Shown here piece after piece: positions 1-8,333 of a DNA stretch of 64,000 bases. Location: positions 144,990 to 208,989 of the forward strand of contig DATMYR010000045.1 of NCBI GenBank assembly GCA_035560815.1, given 5' to 3'. A model generated the notes under the pieces. That model worked only from the letters and a program-made list of their open reading frames with translations, did no database searches and was not told the origin of the DNA. Each line of letters begins with the position of its first letter. Position 1 is the first letter of the stretch. The position numbers and the translations under genes were made by a program. This DNA is from UBA5314 sp035560815. Its GTDB lineage: Bacteria; Bacillota; Syntrophomonadia; Syntrophomonadales; Syntrophomonadaceae.

Positions 1-1242
1 CGGCAGGGCCGGTTCCATTACCAGGAGGCTTTTTCTTTCCTGAAAGAAATGAGCCTGGACATCCACCGTTTTTTTTACGACCACTATAATCCCCTTGCCC
101 CTTTCTGCTATTTCCATAATTATGTGATTGTATATTTTCCGGCCTTCACCGCAGAAACGCTAATTAAGTATCAGGTGGTAGAAAGAATCAAATTGGAGGA
201 GAACCGGCTGGGTGTTGCTATGCAGGCCCGGGACTACAAAACTTTATTTGCCCAGATTGATCCCCGCCTGTCCCTCCTGGCTTTTATCGACCTCTTCAAA
301 GTCATCCCCAAGGAGGAGCGTTATCACATCTTCTGGCACCTATATGCCCGCTGCGACTGGCAGCTGGATACCTTCCCGGAGGAGATGATCCGGGAACTGG
401 TGGCTTACCGCACCGGGCCGTTGAAAATTCCCTACGACAAGAGCGGCTCGGTCGAGATCTACCACGGAAGCCCTAACCATTCACCTCGTCCGGAGCAAGC
501 CTTTTCCTGGACCCTGGATCCCAACCCGGCCATAAACCGCGCCACCCGCCAGGGAAAAAACGTACGGATATTTAAGGCCCAGGTGGCGGCAGACCAGGTA
601 CTGGCCTACCTACCCTGGAAGAAGGAAAGGGAGATTATCCTCTTTCCCGGCTCAGCCCAGGAAATCCAGGAGCTGGTTTATCCCGCCCTGGATCACTATC
701 TAAAACAGATGAAACAGAACGGTCTCTGGGAATTATACCAGTCCTACGCCGCCCGCCTGCACAGGGAGTACTTCTACAAGCCAGGAGGCATCCATGGTTT
801 GGCTCACACCAAAGATGTGCTGTTCCTTTCTCTTCTCCTGGGAGACCTGCTGGGACGAGGTCTAGAAGATATGGACCTTCTGGCTCAGGCAGCCTTGTTT
901 CACGACATCGGCCGGGATAACGACAACTATGATCCCCAGCACGGACGGGAAAGCTATCGTAAAACCATGCAATATTCCCTGCTCCAGCTGGCTGGTGAAA
1001 ACTTGAAGACCGCCCGCTTCATCATTGAGAACCACTGCATCGATGATCAAGAGGCTCTGGGTCATCTGCCTTCCTACCAGATTAGTAATCAAAAGAGAGC
1101 CCTTCAACTTTTCAACATCTTCAAGGATGCCGACGGACTGGACCGGGTGCGGATCATGGATCTGGATATCAGGCATCTGCGCAATCAAGCCGCTCTCAGC
1201 CTTCTCCTGGCGGCCCGCCAATTGCTGGACGTTTCCCTGTAA
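1..1242 (+). CDS. HD-domain phosphohydrolase with ADP-ribosyltransferase-like region (5' partial)
   Basis: The reading frame is open to the first base of the window. The first ATG, at 49, has no ribosome binding site at proper spacing (an AGGAGG lies 21 bases away), so the true start is outside. Numbering from that ATG, the C-terminal part is an HD metal-dependent phosphohydrolase domain: H249 and H253 in an IHGLAH segment, the FHDIGRD doublet at 284-290, ENH at 327-329, and a late DADGLD. Residues about 136-200 carry YHGS, then FSWT, then an EREIILFPG strand. That order resembles the H/R, S-T-S and ExE motifs of ADP-ribosyltransferase folds. The HD assignment is firm; the ART-like reading is inference from motif order. 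Substrate unknown; HD domains usually hydrolyse phosphoester or nucleotide substrates. It is followed by a 300-base gap. Confidence 0.75.
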   Translation, partial: RQGRFHYQEAFSFLKEMSLDIHRFFYDHYNPLAPFCYFHNYVIVYFPAFTAETLIKYQVVERIKLEENRLGVAMQARDYKTLFAQIDPRLSLLAFIDLFKVIPKEERYHIFWHLYARCDWQLDTFPEEMIRELVAYRTGPLKIPYDKSGSVEIYHGSPNHSPRPEQAFSWTLDPNPAINRATRQGKNVRIFKAQVAADQVLAYLPWKKEREIILFPGSAQEIQELVYPALDHYLKQMKQNGLWELYQSYAARLHREYFYKPGGIHGLAHTKDVLFLSLLLGDLLGRGLEDMDLLAQAALFHDIGRDNDNYDPQHGRESYRKTMQYSLLQLAGENLKTARFIIENHCIDDQEALGHLPSYQISNQKRALQLFNIFKDADGLDRVRIMDLDIRHLRNQAALSLLLAARQLLDVSL

Positions 1243-1545
1243 AAAGCCGAGAGATTTTTACCGACTTTTTTGTCTATTTCTCGACATGTTTTACGGATAA
1301 AACCACGTGACAAGTATTCACGTCCCTCTCGAACCATTTGCCATGAACTGCCCCTCCAGTAGCTGCCGCTGATCCTTAGGCATTTTTCGACAAATTCTTT
1401 CGCTCTTTACTGTTAGAGAATGGTATACATGCGTAATTTCCTAAATGCAAGCGATAATCTCTTCATTACTCAAATAAAGCGGAAACATGGTATAATTAAT
1501 ATCCACAGTAATAAGATCGGTTTATCGCAGGAGATGATTTCTTTT
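1243..1545. other. Intergenic region with promoter for the histidine kinase gene
   Basis: No convincing coding sequence is present. An ATG at 1429 lies in the frame of the downstream kinase gene, but it has no ribosome binding site and the extension is not membrane-like. The extended -10 promoter at 1488-1496 is the only clear signal. No terminator hairpin with a T-run was found behind the HD gene. Confidence 0.4.
1488..1496 (+). promoter_or_regulatory. Extended -10 promoter (TGGTATAAT)
   Basis: A perfect TG-N-TATAAT element lies about 50 bases before the chosen kinase start. The hexamer 17 bases upstream is a poor -35, as is common for extended -10 promoters. Sigma-A type recognition is inferred. 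Confidence 0.5.
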
Positions 1546-2853
1546 ATGCCATTGGAATTGAAACGCTATCTGTTTCTGATTTTTCCCTATGTTATGTGCT
1601 CCACCCTGGCCGCTTTGATCATCTGGGGTGAGGATGTCAAGAAGCATCTGCCCCGACTGCTGATATTCGCCTTACTTTCTTCCGCCACACAGAACGCAAC
1701 CTACCTGGTGCATAATGAAGCCCTGCGCTTTCCCCTGGAAGTGGCCAGCGGCTTCCTGGTGGCCTGGCTGGTCCTCCGGAAGTCCTTGAGTTGGACCTTC
1801 AAAATCTACGGGACTTCGTATCTCCTGGGAATAACCACCATGATAGTCCTGGAACCTGTGCTCTTGCTAGTCTTCAAATTTTCAACAGCTGCTATTAGCA
1901 ACGATAGCGTTATCTGGTTGGAGTCGATACTTCCTGCCGATCTCTTAATGGTAGGCATCGCCTTGCTGGTGCGAAGAACCAGGCTGCCAGCTCTGAATTT
2001 CCTCCACAGTGGCAAAGAAATTACGGCCCGGCTTTGGCCTATTTTCCTAGCAGTTTTTATTCAGCTGGTAATATTTGTAGCATTGGTAACAGAATTCTTG
2101 AATGAGGAAGCCGGTTATCAGGCCCATTTAAACCGGGGGTTAATCCTGCTAATTACCGCAGTCCTTTTCCTGCTCAGCCTCTTGATCATTCTCCTGTTCC
2201 TTCGTCACAATCGCCGTGGAATTGAGATGGCCACCCAAGAGGCTCTATCGGACAATATCTTTGAAATGGTCAACTCTATCAGCGGTCAACGCCACGATTT
2301 TCTCAATCATTTGCAGGTCATGCGGATCCTCCATCAGCAGAATAAGCAGGAGGCCCTGGGAGACTACCTGGAAGAGATACTTCAAGAATCATCCCGTTAT
2401 AATGAAATTTTGAAAATCGACAACCCCATCCTTTCAGCCCTGATCAACGCCAAGATCACCCAGGCTGAGCTGCGGGGTATTGAGATGGAAGTGGATGTTC
2501 ACTCCAGTCTTTCCGGCCTGGCTCCGACATCAATGGATATTGCCCGTATCCTGGGCAACCTGATTGATAATGCTCTGGATGAAGTAGAAAAAGCGGCTGT
2601 ATCCGGGAAGGTGAGACTGGAAATTAGGGAAGAGGGCCCCCTGCTCATCGTCTTGGTAAGAAATCCCTATGCCGGAGACCCGGAAGATCTTGAAAAGGCA
2701 CTAAAAAAGGGCCTGAGCACCAAAGGCTCCGGCCACAGCGGCCTGGGAATCTATATATGCCGGCGCCTGGCCAGGAAGATTCACTCCAGTTTCGATTATA
2801 CCCTGGAGCCGGGTAGGATTACATTCACACTAACCATCCCTAAACAATCCTAG
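1546..2853 (+). CDS. Spo0B/AgrC-type membrane sensor histidine kinase
   Basis: The protein is 435 aa from the ATG at 1546, which has GCAGGAG upstream; an ATG at 1534 overlaps that site. The first 220 residues are about seven hydrophobic segments with no recognisable extracellular domain. The dimerisation/phosphoacceptor helix is of the Spo0B type, with RHDFLNHLQ around H250. The ATPase domain follows with an NLIDNALDE N-box near 350 and a GLSTKG...GHSGLGIYIC region near 395-410. This architecture is typical of kinases that pair with LytTR regulators, such as AgrC, ComD or NatK. The LytTR regulator at 2859-3617 is on the opposite strand, tail to tail with only 5 bases between stop codons, so the pair is not an operon. 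The signal is unknown. Confidence 0.85.
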   Translation: MPLELKRYLFLIFPYVMCSTLAALIIWGEDVKKHLPRLLIFALLSSATQNATYLVHNEALRFPLEVASGFLVAWLVLRKSLSWTFKIYGTSYLLGITTMIVLEPVLLLVFKFSTAAISNDSVIWLESILPADLLMVGIALLVRRTRLPALNFLHSGKEITARLWPIFLAVFIQLVIFVALVTEFLNEEAGYQAHLNRGLILLITAVLFLLSLLIILLFLRHNRRGIEMATQEALSDNIFEMVNSISGQRHDFLNHLQVMRILHQQNKQEALGDYLEEILQESSRYNEILKIDNPILSALINAKITQAELRGIEMEVDVHSSLSGLAPTSMDIARILGNLIDNALDEVEKAAVSGKVRLEIREEGPLLIVLVRNPYAGDPEDLEKALKKGLSTKGSGHSGLGIYICRRLARKIHSSFDYTLEPGRITFTLTIPKQS

Positions 2854-2858
2854 AACCA

Positions 2859-3617
2859 TCAACGACCCGTGTCGGCACCCGCATCTGTCCTATTCATGAT
2901 CCCACAGAGCTGTTCAAAGGCCTTGCGCCCCATAGTCACCTTCCCGTTGGATTTATGAAAGCTCACTTCATAAAGGCGGTCACCCATGGGGGAGATTCGT
3001 TGGATCTTGGTGATGTTGACCATGAAGCTTTTGTGGCAGCGGAAGAAATCCTGGTTCAATTTTTCCTCCAGGGCCTGCAGGGTTTCGGTGGTGATATATT
3101 CTCCGTCTTCGGTGTGGATAATGGTCTTGCGGCTGAGCTTTTCGAGGAAGATAATATCGCCCTGGTGGAGGAAGTATACCTGATGATTGTTTTTTACAAG
3201 AAGCATATCATTTGTAGAAAAGGCTTTCCCACTCTGGGAAGAGCGCCTTTCAATACGGCGCAGCGCGCGTGCAATGCCATCCCTGCTTACAGGCTTGACC
3301 AGGTAGTCTACAGCATCTAACTGGTAGGCAACAGCCGCATACTCGGTGTGACCGGTTACAAAAACCAGGCAAATAGCAGGATGGATATCCCGCAGGCGAG
3401 CGGCTACGCTCAGTCCGTCCTTCCCGGGCATTCTAATATCAAGAAATATGGCCATAGGCGGGCGTTTGCTCGCCATCTCAACTGCTTCCTCGCCGCTGGC
3501 CACTGCTGCTAGTACCTGCACTCGGGGAAAAGATCGTAGGTGCAGCTCCAGGGCTTGTCTGAGGATTGCATCATCCTCGGCGATGATCACAGATATTACC
3601 TCCGGGGCATTTTCCAT
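2859..3617 (-). CDS. LytTR-family response regulator
   Basis: The protein is 252 aa from the ATG at 3617, chosen because GGAGG lies 9 bases upstream on the minus strand; a longer frame to 3656 lacks a site. The receiver domain has an IIAEDD acidic pocket, phosphoacceptor D60 in FLDIRMPG, and a YLVKPVS lysine. The C-terminal half, about 145-245, is a LytTR DNA-binding domain with the FFRCHKSFMVNI segment characteristic of the family. It most likely receives phosphate from the kinase encoded convergently at 1546-2853. LytTR regulators bind paired imperfect direct repeats; I could not identify its targets in this window. Confidence 0.88.
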   Translation of the reverse strand: MENAPEVISVIIAEDDAILRQALELHLRSFPRVQVLAAVASGEEAVEMASKRPPMAIFLDIRMPGKDGLSVAARLRDIHPAICLVFVTGHTEYAAVAYQLDAVDYLVKPVSRDGIARALRRIERRSSQSGKAFSTNDMLLVKNNHQVYFLHQGDIIFLEKLSRKTIIHTEDGEYITTETLQALEEKLNQDFFRCHKSFMVNITKIQRISPMGDRLYEVSFHKSNGKVTMGRKAFEQLCGIMNRTDAGADTGR

Positions 3618-3867
3618 ACACAACATCCTCCCTGTTTGTGTGCACTGGATGAGCACGAGCGTACACTACGACCGTTACATATCCTACCAAATATCCCTCA
3701 TACTTTAAAACCCTCAAAACGTTATCCGAAACCCGACATGCGTGAAAATGGAACACCAGCCGCGAGGAAAGCAGCACTGGCAGCCCGCCATTATCCGACA
3801 GCCAGACAATCGAAAGGCATCACGTACTTCGCAAGCTTTCGGAGGTCTTCAGGGGGTATTTCTGTTT

Positions 3868-5136
3868 TTAAAACAGGGTATCCTGGGGGGAATAGAAAGT
3901 CCGAACCGTATTGCCCCCTGCCTGCTTAGCTTCATAAAGGGCCCGGTCGGCCATGTGAATCGCTTCCCGAATATCTTGCACTTCGCCGGGTATCAGAGTG
4001 ATGGTTCCTAAACTGATGGTAACCCAAGGAGATACGGGCGAGTAGGCATGGGGAATCTCCAGCTCCTCAATCTGCCTGCGCAGCATTTCAGCCAATCTGC
4101 AGGTTCCCTCTTCATCTATGTTCAGAGCAATGAATAAAAACTCTTCGCCCCCATAACGAGCCACAAAATCCGTGGAACGCCTCCGGCCGTAGTTCAACTG
4201 GGCTGCCACCCTGGTTAAGGCCTGGTCGCCGTTTACATGACCGTAGTGGTCGTTAAAGGCTTTAAAATTATCGATATCGATCATCAGGATGGATAATGGA
4301 GTTCCTTCCCGCCGGCTCCGGTTCCACTCGTAGTTAAGGAAGAAATCCAGGTTGCGGCGGTTGGCTATGCCAGTCAAATCATCGATGAGAGAAAGGTTGA
4401 CCAATTCTCGGTTGGCCATTTCCAGTCTTTCCTGAACCTCCTGCTTCAGGGCCGCTTCCTTGACCATATTCTGATTGGTCTCTTTGAGCATACGGTTTTG
4501 CATCTCGATCAGACAACGGCCGGTAAACTCGCTGGCATAGGAAGAATACAGCGTGCGGGAGATGGACCAGGCCAGCATCATATAGATAGCCAGGTTCAGG
4601 TAATGTTTGAGGCCCGGTCCGGCTCCGGATTGATGAAACCCGGACAAGATAAAAATCAGGATGGCTGCCAGATAGGGGAACATCATGCAATAGCTGTCCA
4701 AAAAAAGGAGCAAAGAACCCAACATTAGCACCACAATGAAGGCTGATGCATTGCCGCTCATAGAATGGTTTTGTACTGACATAATAGCCCCCCAGCATAA
4801 AGCCAGGGTAAAATAAAAGATTAGGATGATTTTTACCGTATGCGGACTTATTCTGTTATTTTCAAGCAGACGTTCCAGACGAGGGATGGCGAGCAAATAC
4901 AACAGGGACATCACCATGAGCGCGGCAAACATCAGGGTGTAATATTCCACCACCATCGAGCTTGCTGTTATGCGGTGTAAAATATAATCATCCGCTGCCC
5001 CGAGAACAAATTCTATCACTAAAGTAATCAAAACAAACCCGCGGGTCCGGTCCAGGTTGAGAAATGCCAGTTCTCTTTCCATGGCCTCCAGGTGCATCCC
5101 GTCGCTTTCTGTCGCTCCAGGGTTATTCGATTTCAT
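3868..5136 (-). CDS. Membrane-bound diguanylate cyclase (GGDEF)
   Basis: The protein is 422 aa. The first 200 residues contain about six membrane helices without a clear sensory domain. A short coiled linker (about 212-248) leads to a GGDEF domain starting at LIDDLTGIANRR (250-261). The signature is GGEEF at 329-333, with metal-binding DIDNFK at 287-292 and an inhibitory-site RSTD at 320-323 exactly five residues before the signature. The enzyme should therefore make c-di-GMP from two GTP and be product-inhibited. No EAL or HD-GYP domain is attached. The start is uncertain: the ATG at 5136 has a distant GGAG, and in-frame ATGs at 5097 and 5082 are alternatives. It is transcribed away from hisC across a 546-base gap. 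Confidence 0.9.
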   Translation of the reverse strand: MKSNNPGATESDGMHLEAMERELAFLNLDRTRGFVLITLVIEFVLGAADDYILHRITASSMVVEYYTLMFAALMVMSLLYLLAIPRLERLLENNRISPHTVKIILIFYFTLALCWGAIMSVQNHSMSGNASAFIVVLMLGSLLLFLDSYCMMFPYLAAILIFILSGFHQSGAGPGLKHYLNLAIYMMLAWSISRTLYSSYASEFTGRCLIEMQNRMLKETNQNMVKEAALKQEVQERLEMANRELVNLSLIDDLTGIANRRNLDFFLNYEWNRSRREGTPLSILMIDIDNFKAFNDHYGHVNGDQALTRVAAQLNYGRRRSTDFVARYGGEEFLFIALNIDEEGTCRLAEMLRRQIEELEIPHAYSPVSPWVTISLGTITLIPGEVQDIREAIHMADRALYEAKQAGGNTVRTFYSPQDTLF

Positions 5137-5682
5137 GAACTATAATCAACTCCAAAACCAATCCAATCGCCTTCAACATTGCCGCAGAAATGGGCATTGC
5201 AATATCAGAAACGCTCTATCCGGTATTTCCATCAGAGAGCATCCACCTATTCCTGAACAAAGAATAGCATCTTAGTATTTATATCGGACAAATGGTCCAT
5301 GACTTTTAGGTAAAATGATAAGAAAGAGAAATCGGGGAAATGGATGATAATAAAAGCAACGTAATAAGAATAGCCGCACCCCGATTCCCGATGCCATCTA
5401 TGCGTTCAGGATCAGGGGCGGCCATTCTAAGAAGAGGAAAAAGCGACCGGTCGTAGCACTCTTCTTTCCCGAGCAGTATTATTATACGCAAACTAATGAA
5501 GAATATTGCATGAATTTCCGTAAATTGGACAAAGCTCCTCGAAAATGTGAGCCCGGAGGCGCAGCGGTTACTTCATCTCAGGTGCCGACAAGAGGATTCC
5601 ATGCAAAAATTGCCTGCCGGGCAGGAAAAACCATACCCGGGGGATAATATGGTAAAGACACGAGACAAAGGAAGTGACTATC
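5137..5682. other. Divergent intergenic region between diguanylate cyclase and hisC
   Basis: This 546-base stretch has no supported gene; a 61-codon minus-strand frame at 5306-5491 lacks a start signal. It holds an imperfect inverted repeat at 5367-5428 and, at about 5550-5640, a GC-rich stretch with complementary GCCCGG and CCGGGC blocks and a CCTGC-CGG-GCAGG hairpin. That could be a structured leader for hisC, but I could not match it to a known riboswitch. Confidence 0.35.
5367..5428. repeat. Imperfect inverted repeat
   Basis: The arms 5367-5385 (AGAATAGCCGCACCCCGAT) and 5411-5428 (ATCAGGGGCGGCCATTCT) are complementary apart from a few mismatches, with a 25-base loop. It lies in the divergent intergenic region. 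It could be a hairpin, a regulator site or a remnant palindromic repeat; no T-run follows. Confidence 0.5.
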
Positions 5683-6753
5683 ATGAACTCCTCAAGATAC
5701 TTTTGCCGGGCAAATATTAAGAACCTGGCTCCCTATGTGCCGGGATATCAGCCAGAAAACCCGGACCAGGTAATTAAACTCAATGCCAATGAGAATCCTT
5801 ATCCGCCTTCGCCTCAAGTCCTGGAGGCTTTGCGCAGTCATATCAGCGGAGATTTACGGCTTTATCCCAACTCCCGGAGCAGCAGTTTGCGCCGTCAGTT
5901 GGCCCAGGTCTACCAGATGAAAGAGAACCAAGTTTTCGCTGCCAATGGCTCGGATGAGACCATATCCCTTATTTTCCGGACCTTCGCCGATGCCGGCGAC
6001 CTGATCGTTTCCCCCTACCCAACTTATACTGTCTATCAGACAGCAGCAGAAATCCATGAAATGGAATATCGTTCCATTGAGACTGATCCGGCTTTTCAGA
6101 TAGATTTGCAGGATTTTTTGTCTGTCAATGCAAAGCTGGCCTTTATAGCCAATCCCAATGCCCAGACCGGCTTGCTCCTGACCCGAAGAAACATCGATGG
6201 ATTCCTAACTTCGTTCGACGGTCTGCTGGTCCTGGATGAAACCTACATTGATTTCACTGGTGGAGCGGAAAGCGCCTATTCTCTGGTCCGCGACTACGAT
6301 AACCTACTGGTTCTACGCACTTTTTCCAAGTCTTTCTCCCTATGCGGCATCCGAGTAGGCTACGCTTTCGGCCATCCCCAGCTCATTGAAGCCCTGGATA
6401 AGACCAAAGACTCCTACAACATCGCCTATCTCAACCAGATAGCGGCTGTGGAAGCCTTGAAAGACATAGACTATATGCAGAAGAATGCTGACCGTATTGC
6501 TGACAACCGGCAGCGTTTTATTCAGGCTCTGATTAACCTTAGCTTCGAGGTCATCCCCTCGGCGGGAAACTTTGTCCTGACCCGCCATCCCCGGCTGGCC
6601 GCCCAAGAAATCTACCAGGCATTAAAGGCACGCAATATCCTGGTCCGCTGGTTTGACCAACGGCGTTTACAGGACTATATACGCATCAGCATTGGAACCG
6701 ATGAGCAGCTTGAGGCCCTTCTGTCTGCTCTGCAGGAAATTGTCAACTGCTAA
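5683..6753 (+). CDS. hisC: Histidinol-phosphate aminotransferase
   Basis: The protein is 356 aa, usual for the family. It is a class I/II PLP enzyme that makes histidinol phosphate from imidazole acetol phosphate and glutamate. Visible landmarks are LNANENPYPPSP near the N-terminus, LRLYPNS, the NPNAQTG segment (normally NPNNPTG), the LVLDETYIDF strand and the PLP lysine in RTFSKSFSLCGIRVGY. The ATG at 5683 is preferred to the GTG at 5674 because AAAGGAAG lies about 8 bases ahead of it. It stands apart from other his genes and directly precedes a second aminotransferase 63 bases downstream. In this setting HisC-type enzymes may also transaminate aromatic amino acids; that is inference. Confidence 0.85.
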   Translation: MNSSRYFCRANIKNLAPYVPGYQPENPDQVIKLNANENPYPPSPQVLEALRSHISGDLRLYPNSRSSSLRRQLAQVYQMKENQVFAANGSDETISLIFRTFADAGDLIVSPYPTYTVYQTAAEIHEMEYRSIETDPAFQIDLQDFLSVNAKLAFIANPNAQTGLLLTRRNIDGFLTSFDGLLVLDETYIDFTGGAESAYSLVRDYDNLLVLRTFSKSFSLCGIRVGYAFGHPQLIEALDKTKDSYNIAYLNQIAAVEALKDIDYMQKNADRIADNRQRFIQALINLSFEVIPSAGNFVLTRHPRLAAQEIYQALKARNILVRWFDQRRLQDYIRISIGTDEQLEALLSALQEIVNC

Positions 6754-6816
6754 TGGGAGGAAATAGTCAGGCTTCACGGAGGTAATCTACAACATGGTAA
6801 GAAAGGAAGAAGGCCG

Positions 6817-8001
6817 ATGATTTCTCAAAAAGTTCATGGTGATCTCCAAAACTCCTCGTGGATCAGAGCAATGTTTGAAGAGGGCGAGCGCTTACGAAAA
6901 ATTCACGGTGCTGACCAGGTCTTTGATTTCAGCCTGGGCAACCCTGATTATGAGCCCCCCCTGGCGGTCAGGGAGGAGCTTAAACGCCTGGTGTTCGATG
7001 AGACTCCAGGGCTGCACCGCTATACCAGCAATGCTGGTTATGATCAGGTACGAAGCCAGATCGCCATCCAGCTCCATCAAGATACCGGCCTTCCTTTTGG
7101 CAGTGAACACATTATCATGACCTGCGGGGCGGCCGGCGGACTCAATGTTGTCTTAAAAACAATCCTCAATCCCGGGGAAGAGGTTATCCTTCTAGCCCCC
7201 TATTTTGTAGAATACGGTTTTTACACGCAGAATCACGGAGGCTGCCCGGTGGTTGTTGCAACCGGACCCGATTTCATGCCCGACCCGGAGGCTCTGAAAA
7301 ATTCCATTACACCATTAACCAAAGCGATTATCCTCAACTCTCCCAACAACCCCAGCGGCGTGGTCTATCCACCCGCAGTGCTGCAGGCTATCGCCCAAGT
7401 ACTGGAGAGCAAGGAACAAGAATTGGGAACCAGCATCATGCTCATCTCGGATGAACCGTATAGCAAGCTGGTCTATGACGGGGTGGAGGTTCCCAACCTG
7501 ATGAATTTCTTTAAGAACTGTGCCGTGGTCAATTCCTTCAGCAAATCACTGGCTCTGCCTGGAGAAAGGATCGGATATATTGCCTTGAGCCCTCGAATCG
7601 ACGATATTCCGACTCTGGCAGCCGGAATGATTTTCGCCAACCGCACATTGGGTTTTGTCAATGCACCTTCCCTCTTTCAGAAATTGGTCGGAGCCTGTCT
7701 GGATCAGGCACCGGATACAGGTGAGTACCAGCGTAGACGCGACCTGCTTTACAACCACCTGACCGGGTTAGGCTTCTCCTGCGTAAAACCCCAGGGAGCC
7801 TTTTACCTATTCCCCCAATCCCCCATCCCTGATGATGTAGAATTTGTCCGCCAGGCTTTGAAATACAACCTGCTGCTGGTTCCCGGCACCGGTTTTGCCT
7901 GTCCCGGCTATTTTCGTATGGCTTATTGCGTGGATATGAAAACCATCCGCAATTCGCTTCCGGCCTTTGAAGCCCTGGCCGCCGACTACTTTAATAATTA
8001 G
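6817..8001 (+). CDS. PLP-dependent aminotransferase, class I/II (AspC-like)
   Basis: The protein is 394 aa. Family landmarks are FSLGNPDYEPP, YTSNAGYDQVR, the GAAGGLNVVLKTILNPGEEV substrate and cofactor region, NSPNNPSGVVY, ISDEPYSKLVYD and the PLP lysine in NSFSKSLALPGERIGY. This profile fits aspartate/aromatic/alanine-type aminotransferases used with 2-oxo acids; the exact substrate cannot be read from sequence. The start ATG at 6817 follows an AAAGGAAGAAGG tract. It lies downstream of hisC on the same strand and is probably co-transcribed with it. A perfect 20-base palindrome follows 19 bases after the stop. Confidence 0.85.
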   Translation: MISQKVHGDLQNSSWIRAMFEEGERLRKIHGADQVFDFSLGNPDYEPPLAVREELKRLVFDETPGLHRYTSNAGYDQVRSQIAIQLHQDTGLPFGSEHIIMTCGAAGGLNVVLKTILNPGEEVILLAPYFVEYGFYTQNHGGCPVVVATGPDFMPDPEALKNSITPLTKAIILNSPNNPSGVVYPPAVLQAIAQVLESKEQELGTSIMLISDEPYSKLVYDGVEVPNLMNFFKNCAVVNSFSKSLALPGERIGYIALSPRIDDIPTLAAGMIFANRTLGFVNAPSLFQKLVGACLDQAPDTGEYQRRRDLLYNHLTGLGFSCVKPQGAFYLFPQSPIPDDVEFVRQALKYNLLLVPGTGFACPGYFRMAYCVDMKTIRNSLPAFEALAADYFNN

Positions 8002-8020
8002 CTAAAGACCCTTTCATATT

Positions 8021-8040
8021 TGCTGCCCGTACGGGCAGCA
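8021..8040. repeat. Perfect 20-bp palindrome
   Basis: TGCTGCCCGTACGGGCAGCA reads the same on both strands. It follows the aminotransferase stop and opens the repeat cluster. There is no T-run, so a classical terminator is unlikely; it may still act as a 3' stabilising hairpin or belong to the repeat family. Confidence 0.7.
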
Positions 8041-8333
8041 ACATGGGGACATTCCTGCGATAGCAAGTGTGTCCCCAAACCTTAATGGGGAGGTGTGTCC
8101 CCAAACTTTCACTGCTCTAATCACTCTGATTGGCTTACATCCAGCGACCAAAGGTCGCACCACAGGCACTTGTAATATCGGTCGCCTGTTTCACAGGCTC
8201 TTCGATCTTACGGGCGCTCATGGGGACATTCCTTACCGCTGTTAGTATTTACTATGCCTCTATCCAATGAATTAAAGACATGGGTAATACCATTTAAATT
8301 GGCTTAATCCAAGGGGAAGGTGTGTCCCCTACC
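8041..8333. repeat. Cluster of GGGACATTCC / GTGTGTCCC palindromic repeats
   Basis: GGGGACATTCCT occurs at about 8045 and 8221, and GTGTGTCCCC at about 8069, 8093 and 8320. They form imperfect inverted pairs, for example 8044-8077 and 8220-8330. Between them is a CTTACATCCAGCG hairpin block followed by CACCACAGGCACT. The same elements recur at 27.4-27.6 kb. The right end overlaps the last codons of the lipoprotein gene at 8329. The layout resembles REP/BIME-type mobile palindromes mobilised by IS200-like transposases, though no transposase is present here. Confidence 0.6.

Noticed and set aside
3540..3929. Plus-strand reading frame of 129 codons
   Set aside because: It lies antisense to the LytTR gene start and the diguanylate cyclase end, has no ribosome binding site and no family features.
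5306..5491. Minus-strand frame of 61 codons in the gap before hisC
   Set aside because: No start signal; part of it is the imperfect inverted repeat at 5367-5428.
5545..5645. ZTP, SAM, lysine or c-di-GMP riboswitch before hisC
   Set aside because: Only scattered short similarities; none of the consensus cores is present in order, so it is reported only as a possible structured leader.
8021..8333. Insertion sequence or CRISPR-like array
   Set aside because: The repeats are irregularly spaced inverted pairs, with no transposase, no constant-length spacers and no cas genes.
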